Below the pieces are notes generated by a model. It did not search any database and was not told the DNA's origin. It saw only the letters and a list, made by a program, of their open reading frames with translations. 64,000 nucleotides of DNA, from assembly GCA_049513055.1 (NCBI GenBank), contig JBEKWN010000038.1:1-64000 (forward strand), given 5' to 3'. Positions 6,915-15,699 of this stretch are shown one piece after another. The position numbers and the translations under genes are program-made. Position 1 is the first letter of the stretch; each line of letters starts with the position of its first letter. This stretch comes from UBA1163 sp049513055. Lineage in GTDB: Bacteria > Desulfobacterota > BSN033 > UBA1163.

Positions 6915-9233
6915 TTAATAGAGCAAATATTTCGACCGCATCTTACAGAAATGGTCAAGCGCACCCTGCCAGTTCTGAACAATGGAGATGGGGTCCTGAC
7001 CATCTTTAATGGCCTGCAGAACCTCACGAGAACCAATAAGTCCCAGTGTTTTTTCAAGGTGAAAGTCCCTGGGATAAAGCTGGTGAAGCGCGCTGGCGAC
7101 TTCTATTCCAAGGGCAGGAGAATCCAGGATCTGTCGATCGAGGAGAATAATCTGGACGCCACGACACAATTGATTCTTAAACTGGCTACTGTTCGGTGTG
7201 AATTCAACAGGCATGAATCGGACACCCTGAATTTTACGATTGTTCAGAAATAACGCGAATTCTTCTCCATTAATCCAGGGAGCGCCGAGAATCTCAAAAG
7301 GTGTAGCCGTTCCCCGGCCCACGCTCACATTTGCACCTTCAACCATCCCGACTCCTGGATAAAGGACCGCTTCTGTTAGGGTGCGTAAGTTAGGTGATGG
7401 ACTCACCCACCGCAAGCCGGTTTCGTCATACCAGCGGGTGCGTTCGTAGCCGCGCATTTTGATTACGTGCAATTTAACGCCAATCTTCATCTCAACATTA
7501 AACATCTTAGCCAGTTCGCCAACCGTCATACCGTGCCGCACCGGTAGAGAAAAATATCCAGCAAATGATTTTAAGTTTTTGTCCAGGATAGGTCCCTGGA
7601 CCAGTGAAGCAGTGATTGGATTTGGCCTGTCGAGAACATAAAAAGGAATTCCTTTCTTGGCACACGCCTCCATCGCATAACCCATTGTGGTGATATAAGT
7701 GTAGAAGCGAGCCCCTGCATCCTGAATGTCGAAGACGAGCGCGTCCAGGCCAACGAGCATCTTTTGTGTCGGACGTGTAGCATCTCCGTAAAGACTATAT
7801 ATGGGCAGGCCTGTCAAAGGCTCTTTTGTCGAGTTAACTTTTTTTTCTGCCCCGCCAGTGAAGCCGTGCTCCGGGCTGAAAATCGCCACTAGTTTTAAGC
7901 CTGGCGCCTTATGGAGAAGGTCAACCGTGCGCTTTCCTGTTGAATCGATGCCCGAATGGTTGGTGATGAGTCCCACACGCAATCCGGACAAGGAACCAAA
8001 CTTCTTGGCAACCAGAACATCGATTCCTGTTTGCACCTTTCTGCTGTTGCTGTTTCCTTGTTCATAGTAGTTGCTCAGTAGGGGTCGACCGGGAGTTCCA
8101 ATCGCCTCACTGACAAGCGATAGAACCTTAGTACGCAGCGGTTCAGCATTCCCTCTGCCTTTCGGATGAACCCGGTTGGTCAGGATAATAACATAGGTAT
8201 TGGAAACCGGATCAATCCAGATTCCAGTTCCGGTAAAACCTTTGTGTCCGAAAGAACCTACAGAAACGAGGGACGAGTCGATATTCCAACCCAATCCCCT
8301 TAAAGGCATTTTATCAGGCGGGGATTGTGGTATGATCATTCTCTCGACCATAAGGGGGCTAAGAATCTGGACACTTTTTCTACTGCCTCCATCGAGGACC
8401 ATCTGGGCAAAGATCGCAAGATCATCGGCAGTGGAGAAAAGCCCTGCGTGCCCGGCTACACCACCCATGCTGTTTGCCGTTGGATCATGAACCTCTCCCC
8501 AGAGCATCTTCCCTCTTGTCCCGTTCTGGTACTCGGTGGGCGCGATACGAGGCCGCAGAACAGTGGAAGGTTTGAAGCCCGTATCCTTCATCCCCAGAGG
8601 TTTAAATATGTGATCGGCGCAGTAGACGTCAAGAGGCTCCCCAGAGATTCGTGAGACAAGCTCGCCCAGAATGATAAAATTGATATCGCTATAGATGAAA
8701 CTTGTCCCGGGAGGAAGAACGGGTTTCTCCCCTTCAATCATACTGAGGGCTGTTTCGCAACCTGACCACTTTGGCTTCGAGTCCAGATCCGCTCGAAGCC
8801 CGGAATAGTGTGTGAGGAGATCGCGCACTGTGATCTCTTCTTTGCCGTTTGCTTTAAACTCTGGCCAATATTTGGCAACTGGGTCTTCGAGATTCATTTT
8901 TCCCTTCTCCACCAGTTGCATCACTGCCGTAGACGTCGCAATCACCTTGGTCAGGGAGGCAATATCGAAAATGGTGTCTGATGCCATAAGCAATTTCTTC
9001 GGTTTTAGCGCGCGAAAGCCGAAAGCTCGTCGGTAGACAACTTTCCCCTGGTTCCCGATCAGAATGACAGCTCCGGGAATCTTCCCAGCTTGAATCGTCT
9101 TCTTCGCCATCTCTGAAATGGGCGCTATTTGCTCTTCCCGAAGCACCTGAGAGGATGCTGAGACGGCAATCATAAAAGACAGTATCAGTGGAAAGAGAAT
9201 TCTCCACAGCTCCACGGTCTTTTGCTCCTTCAA
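6915..9233 (-). CDS. serine hydrolase (AmiE-like) fused to NamZ-type exo-N-acetylmuramidase (DUF1343)
   Basis: A 772-residue secreted two-domain protein. After an N-terminal hydrophobic signal (ILFPLILSFMIAVSASS) comes a class C beta-lactamase/penicillin-binding-like domain, with SxxK in ASLTKVIA and YxN in YSDINFIILGE, plus a GHKGFTGT motif. From about residue 405 to the end is a DUF1343 domain (LITNHSGID, SPEHGF, YGDATRPT, FDIQDAGARFYTY), the family of Bacillus NamZ, which releases MurNAc from peptidoglycan ends. In Bacillus subtilis the related amidase AmiE and NamZ are separate neighbouring genes; here they are one chain. The likely role is peptidoglycan turnover in the periplasm. It is followed on the same strand by envelope genes of the same orientation upstream. 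Confidence 0.85.
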   Translation of the reverse strand: MKEQKTVELWRILFPLILSFMIAVSASSQVLREEQIAPISEMAKKTIQAGKIPGAVILIGNQGKVVYRRAFGFRALKPKKLLMASDTIFDIASLTKVIATSTAVMQLVEKGKMNLEDPVAKYWPEFKANGKEEITVRDLLTHYSGLRADLDSKPKWSGCETALSMIEGEKPVLPPGTSFIYSDINFIILGELVSRISGEPLDVYCADHIFKPLGMKDTGFKPSTVLRPRIAPTEYQNGTRGKMLWGEVHDPTANSMGGVAGHAGLFSTADDLAIFAQMVLDGGSRKSVQILSPLMVERMIIPQSPPDKMPLRGLGWNIDSSLVSVGSFGHKGFTGTGIWIDPVSNTYVIILTNRVHPKGRGNAEPLRTKVLSLVSEAIGTPGRPLLSNYYEQGNSNSRKVQTGIDVLVAKKFGSLSGLRVGLITNHSGIDSTGKRTVDLLHKAPGLKLVAIFSPEHGFTGGAEKKVNSTKEPLTGLPIYSLYGDATRPTQKMLVGLDALVFDIQDAGARFYTYITTMGYAMEACAKKGIPFYVLDRPNPITASLVQGPILDKNLKSFAGYFSLPVRHGMTVGELAKMFNVEMKIGVKLHVIKMRGYERTRWYDETGLRWVSPSPNLRTLTEAVLYPGVGMVEGANVSVGRGTATPFEILGAPWINGEEFALFLNNRKIQGVRFMPVEFTPNSSQFKNQLCRGVQIILLDRQILDSPALGIEVASALHQLYPRDFHLEKTLGLIGSREVLQAIKDGQDPISIVQNWQGALDHFCKMRSKYLLY

Positions 9234-9275
9234 AGTTTATGTTCTATTTTTCGGCAAAGATAAAACGAACGAATC

Positions 9276-10553
9276 TCAGCCCAATGGTTTTTCTTTTCTC
9301 AGGCCCGTTGAGGAATAATTGTTCCTTGGATTCCAGAGCATCCAGCCATGGGAGCCAAATCCATCAGCTGCTTTAACCTCTCCCAGGATCTCTTTGTCAT
9401 TGAAGTATCTTTTGTCAAAGGCATAATCTCTGAATGCCTGTAACCATGGTCTGAAACGCTGGGATGGGAGATTGGTCCGTTCCTGGGCTCGTTTGAGGGA
9501 AAGATAGACGATTTCAAAAGGGTTTGCAACAGGGTTTCTATAACCGGGTATTCCATATTGAAATCCGGAGGGGTAAAGCATGGGACAGATATAGTCAACA
9601 TGGGGTGCAAGGTCTTCAAGCCTTTGTCCAATATTGGTATCGTTCAAATTCCAGCATACATAACCGAAGATATCTGCAGAGAGAAAGACATTATAAGGAA
9701 TCAGCCTTCTTCTCGCTTCCATGAGAAATCCAGAGATGGCTTTTACCCTGTCCTCCTCTGTATTGGGCATCGAAAATCGGAGGCCTGAGGCATCAGGAAA
9801 CCTCAAATAGTCGAACTGTATCTCGTCAAATCCATATTGAGCCGCTTCCATGGCAATATTGATATTATAATCCCATACCTCCTTATTAAATGGATCCACC
9901 CAAGCCAGGTTTTCCCTGTCGCGCCATATCTCTCCACCCTGTGTCTTCACCGCCCAATCAGGCCGCGCCAGGGCGAGGGGGTTGTCTTTAAATACAACGA
10001 TCCGTGCAATGGTGTAGATCCCTTTCCCCTTCAGGGATCTCATCAGATCAGCCATCTCTTTTACCGTGGTGATTCGTTGGGCACCCACTTCAGCGGCAAG
10101 GGGGATTGAGCTTTTATAGGGAATCATGCCTCTGTCCCCTTTCACATCAATGACAAGGGTATTGAGCTCGGTCTCCTGGATGAGTTTGATTGCAGATTCT
10201 CGCAGGCTTCTATCCCCTATTCCAAAAAAGGAGAGGTAAAGGGCTTTCGGTGTGAAAGGGATGAGCTTTATCTCTTGAGGCATGCCGTTTAAAGGAATGA
10301 TGATCTGCTCAGTTCTTCCGTATCCAGGCGCTCTTACCGCCAATTTATTCAAGGCAGAGTTCACCGTGAAACTTCCTTTATCATCCGTCAGGACTAAATT
10401 ATTGTTCGAAGTGACAAAAGCTCCCTTGACTGGTTTCCCCGTGAAAAAATCAACGACTCTTCCAGTCGTATACGCCATAGCATACACTGGAATCAATAAG
10501 AGAAGGAGCACAAACAACACCATCAATGCTTTGCGTTTTTTACTCATGAGCAT
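9276..10553 (-). CDS. putative glycoside hydrolase (DUF4015) with carboxypeptidase-regulatory-like domain
   Basis: A secreted protein of 425 residues from the chosen ATG. That start follows a gaggggat Shine-Dalgarno and lies 4 nt after the deacetylase stop; a 20-residue upstream extension is unlikely. Residues 1-25 form a signal/anchor (MVLFVLLLLLIPVYAMA). Next is a small beta-sandwich-like segment of the carboxypeptidase regulatory type (TGRVVDFFTGKPVKGAFV). The body is a TIM-barrel hydrolase-like domain with LVIDVKGDRG, ARIVVFKDNPLA and YGFDEIQFDYLRFP, the pattern of the DUF4015 putative glycosyl hydrolases. It probably cleaves an extracellular or cell-wall polysaccharide; substrate unknown. 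Confidence 0.8.
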   Translation of the reverse strand: MLMSKKRKALMVLFVLLLLLIPVYAMAYTTGRVVDFFTGKPVKGAFVTSNNNLVLTDDKGSFTVNSALNKLAVRAPGYGRTEQIIIPLNGMPQEIKLIPFTPKALYLSFFGIGDRSLRESAIKLIQETELNTLVIDVKGDRGMIPYKSSIPLAAEVGAQRITTVKEMADLMRSLKGKGIYTIARIVVFKDNPLALARPDWAVKTQGGEIWRDRENLAWVDPFNKEVWDYNINIAMEAAQYGFDEIQFDYLRFPDASGLRFSMPNTEEDRVKAISGFLMEARRRLIPYNVFLSADIFGYVCWNLNDTNIGQRLEDLAPHVDYICPMLYPSGFQYGIPGYRNPVANPFEIVYLSLKRAQERTNLPSQRFRPWLQAFRDYAFDKRYFNDKEILGEVKAADGFGSHGWMLWNPRNNYSSTGLRKEKPLG

Positions 10554-10557
10554 CTTT

Positions 10558-11379
10558 CTATCCCCTCGGTGAGTCTCCCAGGATTGTCGCAAATGTCCCA
10601 CCTCTTTCTCCATTCGTCATAAGGTAACGGGGGAGAGCCATAACGTTGTCAAAATTACTTGCAGGATGCCGCTCCATAGTAAATGTGGCCACATATCCCG
10701 TTTCTATGGCCTTTTCGATGAGGTCATCATCATAGATACCAAAGGGCCACGCCAGCATATTCACTCTGACACTCAACTCCGTCTCCAGTTTCTCCCTTGA
10801 TTTTTTTAATTGCATGCCTACAAAACTTTCATATTCAGCCGATTTTAACCTTTTCTTATCTTTCTTGAAGTTAGGATGCCAATAGGTATGAGACTGGAAA
10901 TCAAAAAGCCCTGTTTCTTTCATCTCTCTAAGCTGGCCCCATGTCATGGCATAGGGTGCGTTAGAAATGGTCGAAGGATATATGAAAAGGGTGACTGGAA
11001 TATGGTATTTTCTGACAAGAGGTAACATGTCTGTATAGACCGATTTGTGGCCGTCATCAACGGTAATTACGACTGAATGGGGATGAGGGGGTGGCCTTTT
11101 CCCGAGATAATAGTCCACAAGTTCTCTGACGGGTATCACTTTATAGCCATTGTCCCTGAGATATTTCAGCTCCGACTCGAAAGCATTTGTTGTCACCGTC
11201 ATGCTGTCGCGCGCTACAGGCCCAAAACGATGATAAAGAAGAATGGGAACTCGGACTGCTTGAAGGTCTTCATTCCTATTCCTTAACTCTCCACGGGTTG
11301 AAGGCAGCCATGCTAGGAAAAGGATGAGCGCTGAGATAGTCAATAAGCTTCTTTTAGAAATTAATAAATTCTTAATCAT
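10558..11379 (-). CDS. polysaccharide deacetylase family protein
   Basis: A 273-residue NodB-domain protein with one N-terminal hydrophobic segment (LLTISALILFLAWLPS), so membrane-anchored or secreted. The metal-binding signature is visible: VITVDDGHKS supplies the Asp pair and FQSHTYWHPNF the H-x4-H type pair. MLAWPFGIYDD is the following conserved block. It would remove acetyl groups from N-acetylated glycans such as peptidoglycan or an exopolysaccharide. Its stop lies 4 nt from the start of the DUF4015 hydrolase, so the two form an operon, possibly with the NamZ fusion downstream. Confidence 0.85.
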   Translation of the reverse strand: MIKNLLISKRSLLTISALILFLAWLPSTRGELRNRNEDLQAVRVPILLYHRFGPVARDSMTVTTNAFESELKYLRDNGYKVIPVRELVDYYLGKRPPPHPHSVVITVDDGHKSVYTDMLPLVRKYHIPVTLFIYPSTISNAPYAMTWGQLREMKETGLFDFQSHTYWHPNFKKDKKRLKSAEYESFVGMQLKKSREKLETELSVRVNMLAWPFGIYDDDLIEKAIETGYVATFTMERHPASNFDNVMALPRYLMTNGERGGTFATILGDSPRG

Positions 11380-11495
11380 TTTAATAAATTATAATTTGTA
11401 TTTTCATAAACAGCATTAGGTTTAACATAAGCTTTTTTCTGTATATTCTGAAACATAACGGAACTGCTTAAATCTCAATTATTAGGATGCGAAGA

Positions 11496-11690
11496 TTATC
11501 TATTCATCCTATTTCTGATTTTTTTCCCCTTGAGATACGACCTTAAAGCCTCATCGATTACTTCCTTTATCTTCTTTCTTTCCCAGTAGGATAATGATTT
11601 GAGTTTCTCTAAATAATCCTTCCTCAGGATAAACGTGGCCCTTGTCCAACCATTTTTAAGCCCTTTTTGTGAGGTTTTATTCAAAACCAT
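11496..11690 (-). CDS. small putative ribbon-helix-helix DNA-binding protein
   Basis: From the ATG at 11690 this is 64 residues, very basic. The core WTRATFILRKDYLEKLKSLSY followed by an amphipathic helix (KIKEVIDEALRSYLKGK) resembles the strand-helix-helix of CopG/MetJ-like regulators. The frame continues upstream to 11822, but that part contains short gtttac-type repeats and looks non-coding. The Shine-Dalgarno is weak. No toxin gene is adjacent. It could be an orphan antitoxin or a small regulator. Confidence 0.5.
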   Translation of the reverse strand: MVLNKTSQKGLKNGWTRATFILRKDYLEKLKSLSYWERKKIKEVIDEALRSYLKGKKIRNRMNR

Positions 11691-11822
11691 TCTTGCCTGG
11701 TTGTTAGATCTGTAAACCCTGTAAACAAAGTAAACCCTTTTTATTTCCCTGCATCTTGTGTGCCATATAGATAAAATTTTAAAAGAAATGTATCTATTGG
11801 AATTTATAAATTTTTTTTCCAA

Positions 11823-12083
11823 GAGAGAAAAACGTTATTCGATTTTGAATTTAAAAAGTAACAAGAAAGGACGCTGATGTGACAAACTGTCTATCTTACA
11901 CTCAGCAAATAGGGTCGAAACTGGAAAAGGATTTTCACCCTGGTAAAATTCTGAGAATAGACTTCCGAAATGGAAGATTGTTGAAAGTAATTGGCAATTA
12001 CCATCAGAAAATGAGGCCCCTACCTTACAAAGGTGATTAAATCTTAGACCAATAACTACAAACTTGACTGTGTTAGATCTCCG
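11823..12083. other. AT-rich intergenic stretch
   Basis: No coding frame or RNA gene was recognised. The only structure noted is a small palindrome, gtaattg-g-caattac, around 11987-12001. Confidence 0.4.
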
Positions 12084-12839
12084 TTAGGAGGCCTCGGGCG
12101 GAGGGACCCCGGCTTCCTCTTCCGAGGCCTCGGGTTCATCGCGCAGCTCGGCCAGCAGTTTTGAATGGCGGGAGAAATACCACAAGGCGGCGCACACCAA
12201 CAGGAGAACTCCCACCGCAGCAGCGATGTAGAGCGGTGTGTTTCGGGCGGTCAACTTGAACATGCCACTGGCTACCAGCGTGAACGGGATAGCCTCGGGC
12301 AGAATCCCGAAGGCCGTTCCCAGAAGAAAGTGGCGGTGTCGAATGGGCGACAGCCCCAGCAGAAAATTGATGATCAGCCCGCTGATGGGGAGCTGACGCA
12401 CGGCAAAGACCAGCAGCGCCGCCGAATGCCCGTGAAAATGCTCCTTAAGTCGCCCGACGCGCGGCCAGTGGCGCAGGACGAAATCTTGGCCGCCCCAGCG
12501 CACAAACAGAAACAGGGTATAATAACCGGCCAGTGTCGCCACTTGCGTCCACAGCAGGCCGTGCCAGAATCCAAACGCAAGGCCGCTGATGGGACAGAAC
12601 AGCAGACGCGGTATGCCCGCGGCCACTAGCACGAAAACAATTCCCATCCATGCCACCGGCCCCACCCACCCCAGCGAAAGCAGCCAGCCTTTGACGCTTT
12701 GGATGTTGCCGAAATATCTCCGCGCCGGCGTAAAATACACCAATGCAAATGCGGCCGCCACCACAGCCAGCATGATCAGCGGTTTCCACGCGAAACCCGC
12801 AATCCGGGATTTCAAGGTATGGGTCTGGGTAGCCGTCAT
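12084..12839 (-). CDS. TVP38/TMEM64 (DedA-like) family membrane protein
   Basis: A 251-residue polytopic inner-membrane protein with about five or six hydrophobic segments. It carries the family block around GLAFGFWHGLLWTQVATLAG and the re-entrant-like segment RQLPISGLIINFLLGLSPI. The family is linked to lipid scrambling and membrane homeostasis; the substrate is not settled. The gene is distinctly GC-rich: by hand count 12541-12600 is 36/60 G+C, whereas 12961-13020 just outside is 20/60. The acidic, proline-rich C-terminus (PEASEEEAGVPPPEAS) is also unlike its neighbours. Both points hint at acquisition from a higher-GC source. It is flanked by AT-rich spacers and appears monocistronic. Confidence 0.82.
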   Translation of the reverse strand: MTATQTHTLKSRIAGFAWKPLIMLAVVAAAFALVYFTPARRYFGNIQSVKGWLLSLGWVGPVAWMGIVFVLVAAGIPRLLFCPISGLAFGFWHGLLWTQVATLAGYYTLFLFVRWGGQDFVLRHWPRVGRLKEHFHGHSAALLVFAVRQLPISGLIINFLLGLSPIRHRHFLLGTAFGILPEAIPFTLVASGMFKLTARNTPLYIAAAVGVLLLVCAALWYFSRHSKLLAELRDEPEASEEEAGVPPPEAS

Positions 12840-13053
12840 ACGCCTGGATCGTCTACGGAAGAATCTTGTTGCATATATGACATAGAGATGGATGGTTTTG
12901 TCAAGTAATTTTAGTTCTCTATAATTTTAATTTTCTAGATTTCGATTTGCAATGCTGCATTGTGGGATGAAATTTAAAAATCAAGATTACAGAAAGACAT
13001 CGGCACCAAATTTGATGGTAACCGAGAAGTCAAATCTCAACCTTCACAATTTA

Positions 13054-14103
13054 TCACTCTTGTACTATGACAATGCGGATGGGATTCCCTATCTTTTTAT
13101 GGAGATGATCTAATCCCTTATTCACTTCTTCCAGTGGAAATCTTTCTGTAATGGATTCTGTAAGGTTCAATTTACCACTGGCAACCAGGTCAATCACGTT
13201 TTGGATTTCTAATGTCGTCGAACCATAAGAACCGAGTAATGATAATTCGGTCCGGACAAACGCAGTGGGCGGAGGGAGTGAGATTGTCTCAGGTCCAAGG
13301 CCAACGACTACCACTCTCCCCCCTACCCTCACACCTCCAATGGCCTGATCGATTGTCTCCTTAAGACCAATAAACTCCAGCGCCAAATCAACGCCCATTC
13401 CTCCTGTCATCTCTTTGATCTTTTGAATCGGTTTCTCCCTCTTTGTATTGATCACTTCATCAGCCCCCACTTTCTTCGCCCTCTCCAAGGCCAAATCAAT
13501 GGTATCCATAGCGATCACCAATGATGCACCGCAAACCTTTGCAATTTGAACTCCGTGGATACCCAATCCACCGCAACCAAAAACTGCAACTTTCTCTCCT
13601 ACCCTAAGTCCTCCTCTGTTCGTAATAGCATGAAAGGGAGTGGCCACGGCATCGACAGCAATCCCTCCTTGATCAAAAGGAATATTTTTAGGTAAACGAA
13701 CAAGATTCTTTGCAGGGATCTTTAAGAATTCTGCGAGTCCTCCTTCTGTATGAATACCGATGACGCGTCGGGACATACAGATTTGTGAGTTTCCTGAAAG
13801 GCAATTGACACATTTCCCGCAAGTAAGAAAAGGGTTGATGGTCACTTTCTCTCCAACTTTCCAACCTTCGACTTCCTGCCCCAAAGCAGCGATTACTCCA
13901 GAAGGTTCGTGGCCCAGTGTGATGGGTGTGTAAGCCGTCGGAGTCACCTCCTCATAAACAATATGAATATCCGAACCGCAGATGCCACAGGCCTTCACAT
14001 TAACTAAGGCATCTCCTGGTCCCAGCTCAGGGATGGGGATTAAATCTATCTTCAGGGGCTTTCCCACCTTATAAAATCTGGCCGCTTTCATCTTCCCTTT
14101 CAT
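13054..14103 (-). CDS. zinc-dependent alcohol dehydrogenase (MDR family)
   Basis: A 349-residue medium-chain dehydrogenase. Catalytic zinc ligands are in GICGSD and LGHEPSG, and the structural zinc loop has the four cysteines of CGKCVNCLSGNSQIC. The Rossmann motif is VFGCGGLGIHGVQIAK. Closest in pattern are threonine/sorbitol-type or (R,R)-butanediol-type alcohol dehydrogenases, but some members reduce acyl-CoA-derived substrates; the substrate is open. It is transcribed away from liv cluster A and has its own upstream region of about 270 bp shared with that cluster's promoter. Confidence 0.85.
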   Translation of the reverse strand: MKGKMKAARFYKVGKPLKIDLIPIPELGPGDALVNVKACGICGSDIHIVYEEVTPTAYTPITLGHEPSGVIAALGQEVEGWKVGEKVTINPFLTCGKCVNCLSGNSQICMSRRVIGIHTEGGLAEFLKIPAKNLVRLPKNIPFDQGGIAVDAVATPFHAITNRGGLRVGEKVAVFGCGGLGIHGVQIAKVCGASLVIAMDTIDLALERAKKVGADEVINTKREKPIQKIKEMTGGMGVDLALEFIGLKETIDQAIGGVRVGGRVVVVGLGPETISLPPPTAFVRTELSLLGSYGSTTLEIQNVIDLVASGKLNLTESITERFPLEEVNKGLDHLHKKIGNPIRIVIVQE

Positions 14104-14238
14104 AAAAATATTCTCTCCCCCTTACAGAATATGAACGAAAAATCTATTACGTTTAATATTTAGATTATCATAAAAATATTTTTGAGTCGAGATTCCAGTG
14201 ATTCCAGTGATGGATCAATTTCCTTACCAACAATTTTA

Positions 14239-14266
14239 TTGACATCAACCTGTTCTGTTTGATAAA
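14239..14266 (+). promoter_or_regulatory. putative sigma70-type promoter for liv cluster A
   Basis: A perfect TTGACA at 14239-14244 is followed after 16 nt by GATAAA at 14261-14266 (4 of 6 matches to TATAAT). It lies about 110 nt before the livK start at 14377, in the divergent spacer with the zinc alcohol dehydrogenase. Prediction only. Confidence 0.4.
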
Positions 14267-14376
14267 AATATCAAGGTCTAAAATGAAAAATATTTTCAAA
14301 AAGAGGAGGTGAGATAAATAAATTTTTAACTTTACCTTGATGGAATTCTCCATCAGAAAGGAAGGAGGTAGGAATA

Positions 14377-15625
14377 ATGTCAAAAAAGATTTCGAGGAGA
14401 AAGTTTTTAAAATATATGGGGGCAACAAATTGCTGCGGTGAGTTTCTTAACCGGCGCTGCAGCAGCTCCCTTTGGTATCCCTGGTGATAATACCTACAAG
14501 ATGTGTGCGGATGTGATCAATAAAGAAGGTGGAATACTCGGCCGGAAGATTGAACTTCTTAGCAAAGATGAGAACGGGGGTGTGGATGCTCAGGTCAAGC
14601 TTGCCAGAAAATTGATTCTCGAAGACAAGGTGGATGTGGACCTGGGTTACATTTCGTCAGCATCCTGTCTGGCTGTTCTTCCCCTTGCAGACGAGAGTGG
14701 CGGTTTGATCGTTGCCTATGACTGTGGAACCCATGAGCTGATGGAAGGGAAAAAATCTCCATATGAAGTTCCGAACTTCAAGTTGGGATTTAGAAGCTCC
14801 GCACATCTGGGCATTGACAATATTGGGTTAGCTCTCTTTATTAAAAAATATTATCCAAACATTAAAAAGATCGCTGGGATAAACCAGGATTATGCGTGGG
14901 GTCGGGACAGCTGGCTCATCTTCGAGACGGCCATGAAGAAATTGATGCCGCAAGTTCAGGTGGTCAAAACCCTTTGGCCACCTCTTGGCAACACAGACTT
15001 TACCGCCCATATCAGCGCCTTGATAGGAGCGGAGCCGGATATCGTCCATTCATCTCTCTGGGGAGGGGATGCCGTTACCTTCACGAAGCAAGCCTTGGGG
15101 ATGGACTATTTTAAGAAGATTAAGATGGCTTATTCACGTGGTGAACCTTACCCTCAAGAAGTGGGAAAGGATTATCCGGAAGAACAGATTATCTGTTGCG
15201 CTGGAACCCATTATTTTCTGTTTACACCTCCTGACAAAACGAGCGCAGGCTTACAGAAATGGTTTGTGGGAGAGTATCAAAAAAGATATGGAAAATATCC
15301 TACTTATCCCTGCTACCATGCCTATCAGGCACTGTATGCCTATAAAAATGCTGTAGAGAAGGCTGCCAAAACAGCGGGGGGTTGGCCAACCATCGAGGAA
15401 ATTGCAAAGGCAATGACCGGTCTGACGTTTCCCTCTCCTTCTGGTAATATAACGATTAGAGAGGACCATAACGCCATTGAAGATGTCTTAATTGGGATTT
15501 CAAAGTTAACGCCGAAATATCCTTTCCCTATCCTTGATCCAAAAAGGATGGAAATCTTTCCAGCTGCTCAGGTGAATGCACCGGTTGGCATGAGGACAGT
15601 GGATTGGATCAATAGTTGGAAATGA
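14377..15625 (+). CDS. livK: Liv-type ABC transporter substrate-binding protein, cluster A (frameshift in signal peptide)
   Basis: Periplasmic binding protein of the branched-chain-amino-acid (HAAT) type. The true start is the ATG at 14377, after a strong gaaggaggt Shine-Dalgarno. It opens a Tat-like signal, MSKKISRRKFLKYMG, that is in a different frame from the mature part. One extra base around 14418-14427 (a GGGGG run, or the following caacaaa) throws the frame. Without it the reading would continue as VSFLTGAAAAPFGIPGDN and the rest. The mature domain shows INKEGGILGRKIEL and ISALIGAEPDIVHSSLWGGD. If the extra base is real the signal is lost unless slippage occurs; an internal GTG at 14438 would give a protein without a signal. 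Sequencing error is equally possible. Confidence 0.8.
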
Positions 15626-15644
15626 TAAGTAGACTCCTTCTTCT

Positions 15645-15684
15645 CTCACTCCTGCTCGATCACGGGCAGGAGTGAGATTTTTTT
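15645..15684 (+). terminator. stem-loop with T-run between livK and livH (cluster A)
   Basis: A perfect 11-bp stem (ctcactcctgc 15645-15655, gcaggagtgag 15666-15676) with a 10-nt loop is followed by seven T residues (15678-15684). This is a textbook intrinsic terminator shape. Placed inside the operon, it probably lets the binding protein be made in excess over the permeases by partial termination or 3' end protection. Confidence 0.8.
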
Positions 15685-15699
15685 GAATAGGAATTGGCA

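Noticed and set aside
12165..12629. 154-codon plus-strand frame in the TVP38 gene
   Set aside because: GC-rich genes keep antisense frames open; the minus-strand protein has membrane segments and family motifs, this one only Gln/Arg-rich text.
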